Shown here: positions 8,694 to 18,347 of the stretch, piece by piece
How the letters are laid out: each line of letters begins with the position of its first letter
How positions within the stretch are numbered: position 1 is the stretch's first letter
Assembly (NCBI GenBank): GCA_028868545.1
Contig: JAGWUF010000002.1
Span: 62,001-126,000, forward strand
Direction: 5' to 3'
Length of the DNA stretch: 64,000 nt
Origin: Lysobacteraceae bacterium
Lineage (GTDB): Bacteria > Pseudomonadota > Gammaproteobacteria > Xanthomonadales > Xanthomonadaceae
Made by a program: the position numbers and the translations under genes
The notes under the pieces: generated by a model
Told to the model about the DNA's origin: nothing
What the model saw: the letters and a program-made list of their open reading frames with translations, nothing else
Databases searched by the model: none

Positions 8694-10925
8694 TCAGAAG
8701 TTGTAACGCACGCTCAGGCTGTACTGGCGCGGCGCGCCGTAGAAGCCGGTGTACACGCCCAGTGCGCGGTTGAGGTTGTAGCCGGTGGTCATGTAGTGCT
8801 TGTCGGTCAGGTTGGTGCCTTGCAAGGACACCGTCCAGGCCGGGTTGATGTTCCAGATCACGCCGGCACTGAGCAGGCCATAACCCTCCTGGGTGATCGG
8901 CGGGCGACCATAGGGCGGCACCTCGGCACGAAGGATTTCGGTGGTGGCCACGACCTTCGACTGGTAGTGGTAGCCCACGCGTGCCGACAGATCGCCATGC
9001 CCCACCGGGGTGCGATATTCAAGATTGATGCCGCCGGAGAACTTGGGCGCATTGGTGAACGCCTGCTCGTGCGCGATGTTCACGCCGGCATACTTGAATT
9101 CGTCGTACTTCGGATCCAGCCAGGCCAGGTTGCCGGTGATCGACCAGTGCACGCTCGGCAACCACTGGTATTCCACTTCCAGACCGTTGACCGTGCCCGA
9201 GCCGGCATTGGTGAAATCGCCGAAGAACGCGTCATCGATGCCATCGCCATTGCTGTCGTAGGCCGTGAACACGGACAGCTGGATGTCCTTGTACTTGTTG
9301 TGGAAAGCGGCAAGGTTGAGGAACATCGTCTGGTCCAGCAGGCCCAGCTTGGCGCCCACCTCGTAGCTGTCCACCTGCTCATCCTTGAACGGATCGGCCG
9401 AACGCGGCACGGCGGTGGCCTGGGCGCGGATGTTGTAGCCACCCGACTTGAAACCACGGCTGGCCGAGCCGTACACCATCACGTTGTCATTGACCTGGTA
9501 GTCCAGCGAGATCTTCGGCGACATGTTGCGGAAGCCGATGGTCTTGTCGAAGTTGGCCGACACCACGCCATTGGGGGTCTGGAAGGTGGCGTCCTTGTAG
9601 CCGATGTTGCGCACGATCGCGTGCTTGTCTTCCTTGGTGTAGCGCACGCCCGCATCCAGCTTGAGCCTCTCGCTCAGATCGAAGCTCCAGTCCGCATACA
9701 GCGCGTAGCTCTTGGTATACACCTTGCCCTGGGTATCACCGAACAGCAGGTTGAAGAAATTGTTCAGCACCTGGCCACCGGCGTAGCCGTCGAACACGTA
9801 GAAGCCCATGACCCCGCGCGACTTGCCGCCGCCGTCGTACATCGCCTGGATCTCGTTGGTGATCTGCTGGTCGTTGTAGAACGCCTTGACGTCGGCGATC
9901 TTGGCCTGGGTGACATCGAAATCGATATTGGTTTCGGTATCGGATTCGCGCTTGGCCAGCACGTACTTGAACGTCCAGTCCTCGCTGGCCCGGAAGTTGG
10001 CAGTCATCGACGCGCCGCTCATCGTCGTGTGGTTGACGTTCGGCATGCCATTGCGCACGTCGTAGCGGCTGGCCAGCGGCGGCGTGTTGGGAACGAAGCG
10101 GTTGGACTCCAGCAATTGGGCGCCGCGGACACCGGAGTTGTCCTTCATGTGATCCAGCGCGAACTGCAGATCGAACGCATCGGTGACATAGGCGCCCAGA
10201 TTCATGCGATAGGCCAGGATGTCCTTGTCGCTGACGCGGTCGCCGGTGACGATGTTTTTGCCGAAGCCATCATTGTTGAGGCTGGCGATCGAAATGCGGC
10301 CACGCAGGTATTCGCTGCCGCCAAGCCCACCGCCCACCGCAGCCTTGAAGTCGCGCTGGCCGTAATTGCCCACGGTCACCGAACCAAAGCCGTTGAAATC
10401 GGCACGCAGGCCCTTGGAGATGTACTTGATCGCACCGCCGATGGTGTTCTTGCCGTACAAGGTGCCTTGCGGGCCGCGCAGCACCTCGATGCGATCCACG
10501 TCGAACACGTCCAGCAGCGCACCCTGCGGGCGGGCGATGTAGACGTCATCCATGTACAAGCCCACGCCCGGATCCACGCCCCACAGCGGGTCGGACTGGC
10601 CGACGCCGCGGATGTAGGCGGTCAAGGTGGTGTTGGAGCCGCGCGCGGCGTAAATGGTGAGGTTCGGCACCTGGGTGCCGAGGTCGGAAATGTCGCGGAT
10701 GTTGAGCTTGTCCAGCGCCTCGGAAGTGAATGCAGTGACCGCCACCGGCACTTCCTGCAAGGTTTCCTCGCGTTTGCGCGCCGTCACCTTGACGCTCTCC
10801 AGCGTGGTGGTCTTGCGCGCTTCCGGTTTGGTTGCAGTTGCTTCCTGCGCCATCGCAGGTGCAGCAAACAACATCGAAACCGCCAACGCGCCGTGGATCG
10901 CCAGACTCAACTGCTTGCGTTTCAT
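8694..10925 (-). CDS. TonB-dependent receptor
   Basis: 743 aa from MKRKQLSLAIHGALAVSMLFAAPAMAQ (signal peptide). Plug domain ETLQEVPVAVTAFTSEALDKLNIRDISDLGTQVPNL...VEVLRGPQGTLYGKNTIGGAI-type motif, C-terminal RQYSLSVRYNF. Confidence 0.95.
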   Translation of the reverse strand: MKRKQLSLAIHGALAVSMLFAAPAMAQEATATKPEARKTTTLESVKVTARKREETLQEVPVAVTAFTSEALDKLNIRDISDLGTQVPNLTIYAARGSNTTLTAYIRGVGQSDPLWGVDPGVGLYMDDVYIARPQGALLDVFDVDRIEVLRGPQGTLYGKNTIGGAIKYISKGLRADFNGFGSVTVGNYGQRDFKAAVGGGLGGSEYLRGRISIASLNNDGFGKNIVTGDRVSDKDILAYRMNLGAYVTDAFDLQFALDHMKDNSGVRGAQLLESNRFVPNTPPLASRYDVRNGMPNVNHTTMSGASMTANFRASEDWTFKYVLAKRESDTETNIDFDVTQAKIADVKAFYNDQQITNEIQAMYDGGGKSRGVMGFYVFDGYAGGQVLNNFFNLLFGDTQGKVYTKSYALYADWSFDLSERLKLDAGVRYTKEDKHAIVRNIGYKDATFQTPNGVVSANFDKTIGFRNMSPKISLDYQVNDNVMVYGSASRGFKSGGYNIRAQATAVPRSADPFKDEQVDSYEVGAKLGLLDQTMFLNLAAFHNKYKDIQLSVFTAYDSNGDGIDDAFFGDFTNAGSGTVNGLEVEYQWLPSVHWSITGNLAWLDPKYDEFKYAGVNIAHEQAFTNAPKFSGGINLEYRTPVGHGDLSARVGYHYQSKVVATTEILRAEVPPYGRPPITQEGYGLLSAGVIWNINPAWTVSLQGTNLTDKHYMTTGYNLNRALGVYTGFYGAPRQYSLSVRYNF

Positions 10926-11079
10926 CGCCCCTTCCTCCCGGGATATGCAGAACCAGCGGACGGATGCCGCCATTGCCGTGCACGGTAGGCGTTCGCCGCG
11001 CGCGGCGGCATTGGACGTTCGGACAATGGGCCGGGGCGGCACACGCGCCGACACTCCCTGACGGAATTCCGCCACGGGG

Positions 11080-12489
11080 ATGGCAATGTCGTTTCTGATC
11101 GTGTTGGCCGCACTGTGTTTCCTGATGCTGGTGGCGTACCGCGGCCACAGCGTGATCCTGTTCGCGCCGGTGGCGGCGCTGGGCGCGGTGTTGCTGACCG
11201 ACCCGGTGCTGGTGGCACCGATGTTCACCGGCCTGTTCATGGACAAGATGGTCGGCTTCCTGAAGCTGTACTTCCCGGTGTTCCTGCTGGGCGCGCTGTT
11301 CGGCAAGGTGATCGAGCTGTCCGGGTTTTCCAAATCGATAGTGTCCGCCACCATCCGCGTGGTCGGTGCGCAACGGGCGATGCTGGCCATCGTGCTGGTG
11401 TGCGCGCTGCTGACCTACGGCGGGGTGTCGCTGTTCGTGGTGGTGTTCGCGGTGTATCCGTTCGCCGCAGAGATCTTTCGCCAGAGCAACATCCCCAAGC
11501 GTCTGATCCCCGGCACCATTGCGCTGGGCGCGTTCACCTTCACCATGGACGCCCTGCCCGGCACGCCGCAGATCCAGAACATCATTCCCACCACCTTCTT
11601 CGGCACCAACACCTGGGCGGCGCCGGTGCTGGGCTCGCTGGGCGGGGTGTTCATCCTCATCACCGGCATGCTGTACCTGGACTGGCGCCGCCGCGCGGCG
11701 CTGCGCAAGGGCGAAGGCTATGGCGATGCCGCGACCCTGTCCAACGAACCGGCGGCCTTCACCGGCGGCAAGCTGGCGCACCCGCTGCTGGCGATCCTGC
11801 CCTTGCTGCTGGTGGGGGTGGTCAACAAGCTGCTGACCGGCTGGATTCCCGACCTGTACGGCGAGAGCACCAGCTTCGTGCCGGCGGTGATTGGCAACGC
11901 CAAGCCGGTGGTGCAGGAAGTCGGCAAGCTCACCGCGGTGTGGGCGGTGGAAGGCGCGCTGTTGTGCGGCATCGCCTGCGTGCTGCTGCTGGCGTGGAAG
12001 CCGGTGAAAGCCAGTTTTGCCGAAGGCAGCAAATCGGCCATTGCCGGCGCGCTGCTGGCCGGCATGAACACCGCTTCGGAATATGGTTTCGGTGCGGTGA
12101 TCGCGGCCCTGCCCGGCTTTCTGGTGGTCGCCCACGCGCTGGGTTCGATCCCCAACCCGCTGGTCAACGAAGCGGTGACGGTGACGGCACTGGCCGGCAT
12201 CACCGGCAGTGCCTCGGGCGGGATGAGCATTGCGCTGGCGGCGATGGCCGACAGCTTCATCGCCAATGCCCACGCCGCCGGCATCCCGATGGACGTATTG
12301 CACCGCGTCGCCGCGATGGCCTCCGGCGGCATGGACACCCTGCCCCACAACGGCGCCGTCATCACCCTGTTGGCGGTCACCGGCCTGAGCCATCGGCAAG
12401 CCTACAAGGACATTTTCGCGGTCACCTGCATCAAGACGCTGGCGGTGTTCGTGGTGATCGGCCTGTACTACGGCTTCGGCTGGGTGTGA
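11080..12489 (+). CDS. GntP-family permease
   Basis: 469 aa hydrophobic protein with GntP-family sequence (HSVILFAPVAALGAVLLTDP...GALFGKVIELSGFSKSI...MASGGMDTLPHNGAVITLLAVTGLSHRQAYKDIF). Confidence 0.88.
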   Translation: MAMSFLIVLAALCFLMLVAYRGHSVILFAPVAALGAVLLTDPVLVAPMFTGLFMDKMVGFLKLYFPVFLLGALFGKVIELSGFSKSIVSATIRVVGAQRAMLAIVLVCALLTYGGVSLFVVVFAVYPFAAEIFRQSNIPKRLIPGTIALGAFTFTMDALPGTPQIQNIIPTTFFGTNTWAAPVLGSLGGVFILITGMLYLDWRRRAALRKGEGYGDAATLSNEPAAFTGGKLAHPLLAILPLLLVGVVNKLLTGWIPDLYGESTSFVPAVIGNAKPVVQEVGKLTAVWAVEGALLCGIACVLLLAWKPVKASFAEGSKSAIAGALLAGMNTASEYGFGAVIAALPGFLVVAHALGSIPNPLVNEAVTVTALAGITGSASGGMSIALAAMADSFIANAHAAGIPMDVLHRVAAMASGGMDTLPHNGAVITLLAVTGLSHRQAYKDIFAVTCIKTLAVFVVIGLYYGFGWV

Positions 12490-12512
12490 CGGGCACGGGC
12501 TAAAATCGTGCG

Positions 12513-13610
12513 GTGACTTTCCCGCCGCGCAAGATCATCCACGTCGACATGGACGCGTTCTACGCGTCGGTGGAGCAGCGCGACGATGCTTCGCTGCGCG
12601 GCAAGCCGGTGGTGGTGGCCTGGAAAGGCGCGCGTTCGGTGGTATGCGCCGCCAGCTACGAGGCGCGCACATTCGGCATCCGCTCGGCGATGCCGGCACT
12701 GCGGGCGGAAAAACTGTGCCCGCACGCCATTTTCGTGCCGCCGGATTTTTCCCGTTACAAAGCCGTGTCGAAGCAGGTGCGCGGGATCTTCGAACGCTAT
12801 ACCGACCGCATCGAACCCTTGTCGCTGGACGAAGCCTACCTCGATGTCACCGTACCCAAGCGCGATCTCGGCAGCGCCACCGCGATTGCCAGCGAAATTC
12901 GTGCCGCGATTTTCGCCGAAACCCGGCTCACCGCCTCCGCCGGCATCGCACCCAACAAGTTCCTGGCCAAGATCGCCAGCGACTGGAACAAGCCGAACGG
13001 GCAGTTCGTGGTGAAGCCGGCGATGGTGGATGCTTTTCTTGCGCCGCTGGCGGTGGGCAAATTGCCGGGCGTGGGCAAGGTGATGGAAGCGAAGCTGGCC
13101 GAACTCGGCATCACCACCTGCATGGATCTGCGCCGGTTCGGCGCGGAGCCGCTGGAGGCACGCTTCGGGCGCTGGGGGCGGCGCTTGCACGAGTTGGCGC
13201 ACGGACTGGACGCGCGCGAGGTGCAAACCGAACGCCCCACCGTGCAGATTTCCAGCGAAGACACCTTCCCCACCGACCTGCTGCTGGATGCATTGCCACC
13301 GCATATCCGCCGTCTGGCGGCATCCACCTGGGCCGGCTATGGCAAGGAATGGCAGCGCCACCCCGGCCGCATCGCCCGCACCGTGGTGCTGAAGCTCAAG
13401 ACCGCCGACTTCCGCACCCTTACCCGCAGCCTGACTGCCACTGCGCCACCCACCAGCGAAACCGCACTGGCGCAAACCGCCTGCGACCTGCTTGCGCGCG
13501 TGGGCCTGCCCACGGACACGCGCTACCGGCTGGTGGGCGTGGGGCTGTCGGGCTTTGCCGAGATCGACGGCAGCCTGGCACAGGAGGATTTGTTTGCCTC
13601 TGCCGTTTGA
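12513..13610 (+). CDS. dinB: DNA polymerase IV
   Basis: Y-family polymerase motifs IIHVDMDAFYASVEQRD, PLSLDEAYLDVT and SAGIAPNKFLAKIASDWNKPNG. Confidence 0.95.
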   Translation: MTFPPRKIIHVDMDAFYASVEQRDDASLRGKPVVVAWKGARSVVCAASYEARTFGIRSAMPALRAEKLCPHAIFVPPDFSRYKAVSKQVRGIFERYTDRIEPLSLDEAYLDVTVPKRDLGSATAIASEIRAAIFAETRLTASAGIAPNKFLAKIASDWNKPNGQFVVKPAMVDAFLAPLAVGKLPGVGKVMEAKLAELGITTCMDLRRFGAEPLEARFGRWGRRLHELAHGLDAREVQTERPTVQISSEDTFPTDLLLDALPPHIRRLAASTWAGYGKEWQRHPGRIARTVVLKLKTADFRTLTRSLTATAPPTSETALAQTACDLLARVGLPTDTRYRLVGVGLSGFAEIDGSLAQEDLFASAV

Positions 13611-13716
13611 AGACGTCCCCGTTCAAAGCCGTCCCGGGGAAAAGCCCCTCTGCGGCCGCATGCCCTGACGCCTGGCGTGGAATCTTTGCTCGATTCCGAC
13701 AGGTCAGGATGCGGCC

Positions 13717-14940
13717 ATGACCACTGCGCGCCGTGCGACACCCTCGGTTTCTCCGTTCGCGGAGGACTTGCGCGGCATTTGCCGATTGTTGATGGAGGGG
13801 GTCCGGGCCACCACCGACCTTGCCGAGAACGTGCACGCCAATGTGTTGGGTGTGCCGGCGCGGGTGCTGGTTGGTGCCGGCGGCACGCGCACGCGCGGCA
13901 TTGCACGACTTGCCTATTCGGCCGTTCGTGGCACGTCCGATCTGGTGGGCAGCGGACTGGAGGGTGCATTGACCAAGCTGTCCAGGCACCTGCCTGAAGA
14001 TGCCGCATCGCCGCGCCGTGACGCGATGTTGGCGGTCCTCAACGGCGTATTGGGTGACCATTTGCAGACCAGCGGAAACCCACTGGCGATTCAGGCCACG
14101 TTGCGCAGCCAAGGCCAGCCGCTGCGGCGGGATGGGCAAGGCCGGCTCATCGCGCCGCCTGCGGCCACCGAAAAACTGCTGATTCAAGTGCACGGTCTGT
14201 GCATGAATGCCGCGCAGTGGCGGCATCAGGGCCATGATCACGGCGCACAGCTGGCGGCCGACCACGGGTATACCGCCGTGCATTTCCACTACAACACGGG
14301 CCTGACCATCGCCAGCAATGGGCGCGAGCTGGCGCGATGGCTGCAAGGTTTGTTGGCGGCATGGCCGGTGCCGATCGAACGCTTTGCCATCCTCGCGCAC
14401 AGCATGGGCGGACTGGTGACGCGGGCGGCGTTGCTGGAGGCCGACGCACAGTCGCAAGCCTGGGTGCAGCAGCTGGATCAGGTGGTATTTCTGGGCACGC
14501 CCCACCACGGTGCGCCGCTGGAACGCGCCGGGCACCTGCTGCAAGCCACGCTGGGGTTGACGCCCTGGACGGCGCCGTTCGTGCGTATTGGTGCGTTGCG
14601 CAGTGCCGGCATCCGCGACTTGCGTCACGGCAGCCTCACCGACCCGCTGTCCATCACGCAAGCGGTTACGGCATCCCCCAGGCACTCCGTTTTCCACCCG
14701 TTGCCCAGCGGCATACGCGGGTATGCGGTAGCGGGCTCCACGCAGGCGGCCGCGAGCAACCGGCGCATGCCCCGTGGCGATGGCCTGGTGCCCATCACCA
14801 GTGCCCTGGGCGAACACCGTGACCCCCGCCGCAGCCTGCACCTGCCTCCTGCGCACACGCTGCGGGTGATGGGCACGGGACATCTGGCCCTGCTCAGCAG
14901 CCCCGATGTTTACCGCCAGCTGGAGCATTGGCTGGCCTGA
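13717..14940 (+). CDS. Alpha/beta hydrolase (PGAP1/lipase-like)
   Basis: 407 aa, nucleophile elbow LAHSMGGLVTRAAL, plus a non-catalytic ~130 aa N-terminal region. Confidence 0.8.
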   Translation: MTTARRATPSVSPFAEDLRGICRLLMEGVRATTDLAENVHANVLGVPARVLVGAGGTRTRGIARLAYSAVRGTSDLVGSGLEGALTKLSRHLPEDAASPRRDAMLAVLNGVLGDHLQTSGNPLAIQATLRSQGQPLRRDGQGRLIAPPAATEKLLIQVHGLCMNAAQWRHQGHDHGAQLAADHGYTAVHFHYNTGLTIASNGRELARWLQGLLAAWPVPIERFAILAHSMGGLVTRAALLEADAQSQAWVQQLDQVVFLGTPHHGAPLERAGHLLQATLGLTPWTAPFVRIGALRSAGIRDLRHGSLTDPLSITQAVTASPRHSVFHPLPSGIRGYAVAGSTQAAASNRRMPRGDGLVPITSALGEHRDPRRSLHLPPAHTLRVMGTGHLALLSSPDVYRQLEHWLA

Positions 14941-15005
14941 TGAAGGTGCAAGCCTGTGGCACGGCACTGCTTTCGCCCCTTGTCGCCTTGCCCTACCCTT
15001 GGCGG

Positions 15006-16277
15006 ATGAACGACATCCATGCCACTGCGCGATTGACCGCACAGCAACGCAAGACGCTGTTCCTCGCTGCGTTGGGCGGCGCACTGGAGTTCTATGACTT
15101 CGTGGTGTTCGTGTTCTTCGCCACCACCATGGGCGCGCTGTTTTTCCCGGCCGACATGCCGCCGTGGCTGAAGCTGGTGCAGACCTTCGGCATCTTCGCC
15201 GCCGGCTACCTGGCGCGGCCGCTGGGCGGTGTGGTGATGGCGCATTTCGGCGACATCACCGGACGCAAGCGGATGTTCATGCTCAGCATCCTGCTGATGG
15301 CCATCCCCACCCTGCTGATGGGCCTGCTGCCCACCTTTGCGCAGATCGGCGTGGCCGCACCCATCCTGCTGCTGGTGCTGCGCATCCTGCAGGGGGCGGC
15401 GATCGGTGGCGAGGCGCCGGGGGCATGGGTGTTCGTCAGCGAGCACGTGGCCGCGAACCGCCGCAACTTCGCCTGCGGTGGATTGTCGCTGGGCCTGCTG
15501 GCCGGCATCCTGCTGGGCTCGCTGGTGGCACTGGTCATCAACACGCAACTGGATGACGTCCACCTGCTGGCCTGGGGCTGGCGCATCCCGTTCGTGCTGG
15601 GGGGCGTGTTCGGCCTGCTGGCACTGCATCTGCGCCGGCAATTGCACGAAACCCCGGTGTTTGCGGAACTGCAAGCCCAGCGCCGGCTGGCGCAGGAGTT
15701 GCCGCTCAAGGCCGTGCTGCGCGAACACGCCGGCGCGGTGGCGCTGGGCATGTTGCTGACCTGGCTGCTCACCGCTGCGGTGGTGGTGACCATCCTGATG
15801 ATGCCCACCTTCCTGCAGGGCATGGGCGTGTCACGCAGCGATGCGCTGACCGGCAACGCACTGGCGGTGTTGGCGGCGATGGCGTCGAACCTGATCGCCG
15901 GCGCGCTGGCTGACCGGTTTGGTGCCGGCCGCGTGCTGTCGCTGTGGAGTCTGTTGCTGGGGGCGGCGTTCTGGGGGTTTTTCCACGCCGCCCAGACCGG
16001 CGCGTATTCGCACGCGCTGTATGCGCTGGCCGGCAGTGCGGTGGGGCTGACCGCGATGATCCCCGCCATCGCACTCGCCGGATTCCCCGCGCAGGTGCGC
16101 TTTTCGGGCCTGTCGTTTTCCTACAACGTGGCCTACGCGATCGCCGGCGGCCTGACCCCGGTGTTGCTCAGCCTGGCGCTGAAAACCAACCCCGCCGCGC
16201 CGCTGCACTACATGCTGGCGATGGCGGCGCTGGGGCTGGTGCTGGGTGCGGTGGTGGAAGTCAGGGACGCACGCTAG
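15006..16277 (+). CDS. MFS transporter (metabolite:H+ symporter type)
   Basis: 12-TM-like ORF; LGGALEFYDFVVFVFFATTMGALFFPADMPPWL...GYLARPLGGVVMAHFGDITGRKRMFMLSILLMAIPTLLMG. Start chosen at MNDIHATARL. Confidence 0.9.
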   Translation: MNDIHATARLTAQQRKTLFLAALGGALEFYDFVVFVFFATTMGALFFPADMPPWLKLVQTFGIFAAGYLARPLGGVVMAHFGDITGRKRMFMLSILLMAIPTLLMGLLPTFAQIGVAAPILLLVLRILQGAAIGGEAPGAWVFVSEHVAANRRNFACGGLSLGLLAGILLGSLVALVINTQLDDVHLLAWGWRIPFVLGGVFGLLALHLRRQLHETPVFAELQAQRRLAQELPLKAVLREHAGAVALGMLLTWLLTAAVVVTILMMPTFLQGMGVSRSDALTGNALAVLAAMASNLIAGALADRFGAGRVLSLWSLLLGAAFWGFFHAAQTGAYSHALYALAGSAVGLTAMIPAIALAGFPAQVRFSGLSFSYNVAYAIAGGLTPVLLSLALKTNPAAPLHYMLAMAALGLVLGAVVEVRDAR

Positions 16278-16278
16278 G

Positions 16279-18216
16279 TCAAGGCAATGTGCCCGACGTC
16301 ACCGGCAGTTCGATGAAGCTGGCCTGTTGCGGCGTGGCCCAGATCCGCTGGGTGGCCTTGCGATAGTCGCCGGGTTTGGCGTTGAAGATGTTGCCGACGA
16401 AGGTCTGCGGGTTGCGGTCGTACAGCGGGAACAGGCTGGACTGGATCTGCACCATCAGCCGATGACCGGGCTTGAGCACATGGTTCACGTTGGGCAGGTC
16501 GAAACGGTAGGCCAGTGCCGCATCGGGCTGCAGCGCCCTGGGCTGTTCGAAACCTTCGCGGTAGCGGCCGCGGAAGATGGTGAGCGCAATCGGCAGTTCG
16601 AAGCCGGCCAGCTTCGGGTCATCGGGATATTGGTCGGGATAGACGTCGATCAGCTTCACTACCCAGTCGCTGTCGCTGCCCGAGGTGGATGCGAACAGGT
16701 GCGCCACCGGCACGCCGGCCAGCGACAGCGGCGCGGCGAGCGGTGCGCTGGTGTAGCTGAGCACATCGGTGCGGCCATCGACGAAGCGCTGGTCACGCAC
16801 CAACCAGGTGGTCCACGTCGCGCGGTCGCCCATGTCCACCGGGCGCGGCACGAACGGCACCGGCTTGGCCGGGTCGGACACATATTCGGCATACGCCGCG
16901 CCGGCGGTGGCCAGGCTGCCCCCCAGGCTGCCATCGGCATGCAGGTACAGCGGCACGGAGGTGTGCGGGCAGCCCTGCGTGCAGCTTTGCGGCCACGTCC
17001 GGTAGCTGTCCCAGCGTTTGCTGGCGGCGTCGTAGACCCAGACCGGTGGCGTTCTGGCCACTGGCGCGCCGGGCTTCAGGTATTGGTCGAAGAACGGCTT
17101 GAGCACGTCGCGCCGCCATTGCAGCGCGGTGTCGCCTTCGAACTTCAGATCGCCCAGGGTGCTGCCATCGTAATTGGCCTGGCTGTGCCGCCACGGGCCC
17201 ATCACCAGGAAGTTGCGGGTGTTGTCGCCGTCCTTGCCTTCCCACGCCGCCCAGGCATGGTTGGCACCGTACATGTCTTCCTGATCCCACAACCCCTGCT
17301 CCCACATCGTGGGCACGGTGATCGCAGGCAGCCTGGCCAGCAGTTTGTCCAGGGCTTGTGCCTGCCAGTAGCCGTCATAGGCTGGGTGCTCCAGCAGCTT
17401 GCGCCAGGCCGGCAGCTGCTCCAACCCGGCGGCGCGCGCAAAATCGCCCACCGCACCTGCGCGCAGGAAATTGCTGTAATCGTCATTGCTGGTGCGCGCA
17501 ATGCCCACCCCCTCGCCACGGGCGGTGGTCTGGCCGGTGAGGTAGCCCAGATTGATTTGCCGATAGGCCCCGTTCTGGAACCAGTCATCGCCGATCCAGC
17601 CGTCGATCATCGGGCTTTCCGGTGCCGTCACCTTCAGTGCCGGGTGCGGATCCAGCAGCGCCATCACCACCGTGAAGCCTTCGTAGGACGAGCCCAGCAT
17701 GCCCACCCGACCGTTGCTTTCGGGCAGGTTTTTCACCAGCCAGTCGATGGTGTCCCAGGCGTCGGTGCTGTGGTCGATCCCGGTCTTGTTCAGCGGCCCG
17801 CGCGGCGGCCGGGTCATCACGTACTCGCCTTCCGAACCATACTTGCCGCGCACGTCCTGGAACACGCGGATATAGCCGTCTTCGGCGAACACGCCATCGC
17901 CCTGCGGCAGCGCATCCACATAGGTGGCGGCATTGGGCGTGCGGTCGGCGCGCTTGGCTGCGTTGTAGGGCGTGCGCGTGAGCAGGATCGGCGCCGCGTG
18001 CGCGCCTTTGGGCATCAGGATGACGGTGTAGAGCTTCACCCCGTCGCGCATCGGGATCATCACCACGCGCTTGCTGAAATCACGTTGCGTCTCGGGCGCC
18101 ACGAATTTCCTGCCGGTGATGTCCGGCGCCATCGGCGCAGTTTGCGCCAGCGCGCTGCCAGCCAACAGCAACGCCAGGGCCAATGTCGTCGCCCGCATCA
18201 TGGGTTGCATCCGCAT
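16279..18216 (-). CDS. CocE/NonD family hydrolase (S15-type), exported
   Basis: 645 aa from MRMQPMMRATTLALALLLAGSALAQ. MIPMRDGVKLYTVILMPKG...ILLTRTPYN...FQDVRGKYGSEGEYVM...VGMLGSSYEGFT nucleophile motif. Confidence 0.9.
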   Translation of the reverse strand: MRMQPMMRATTLALALLLAGSALAQTAPMAPDITGRKFVAPETQRDFSKRVVMIPMRDGVKLYTVILMPKGAHAAPILLTRTPYNAAKRADRTPNAATYVDALPQGDGVFAEDGYIRVFQDVRGKYGSEGEYVMTRPPRGPLNKTGIDHSTDAWDTIDWLVKNLPESNGRVGMLGSSYEGFTVVMALLDPHPALKVTAPESPMIDGWIGDDWFQNGAYRQINLGYLTGQTTARGEGVGIARTSNDDYSNFLRAGAVGDFARAAGLEQLPAWRKLLEHPAYDGYWQAQALDKLLARLPAITVPTMWEQGLWDQEDMYGANHAWAAWEGKDGDNTRNFLVMGPWRHSQANYDGSTLGDLKFEGDTALQWRRDVLKPFFDQYLKPGAPVARTPPVWVYDAASKRWDSYRTWPQSCTQGCPHTSVPLYLHADGSLGGSLATAGAAYAEYVSDPAKPVPFVPRPVDMGDRATWTTWLVRDQRFVDGRTDVLSYTSAPLAAPLSLAGVPVAHLFASTSGSDSDWVVKLIDVYPDQYPDDPKLAGFELPIALTIFRGRYREGFEQPRALQPDAALAYRFDLPNVNHVLKPGHRLMVQIQSSLFPLYDRNPQTFVGNIFNAKPGDYRKATQRIWATPQQASFIELPVTSGTLP

Positions 18217-18347
18217 CGCACCGTCCTCCACCAATCCAGTGCCGCAGTGTTGCACGCCTGCAGCACATCGGTCAGCGTGCCTGACCGCACTCCGCATGGG
18301 CCGCAGCGTGGGGGTATGCTGGCGAATGGTGCTGCCGCTGTCGCAGG

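Noticed and set aside
5505-10988. 1827-aa plus-strand ORF
   Set aside because: It is antisense to the well-supported sensor kinase and TonB receptor genes, and the composition (His/Gln/Arg-rich, no domain pattern) is typical of high-GC shadow ORFs.
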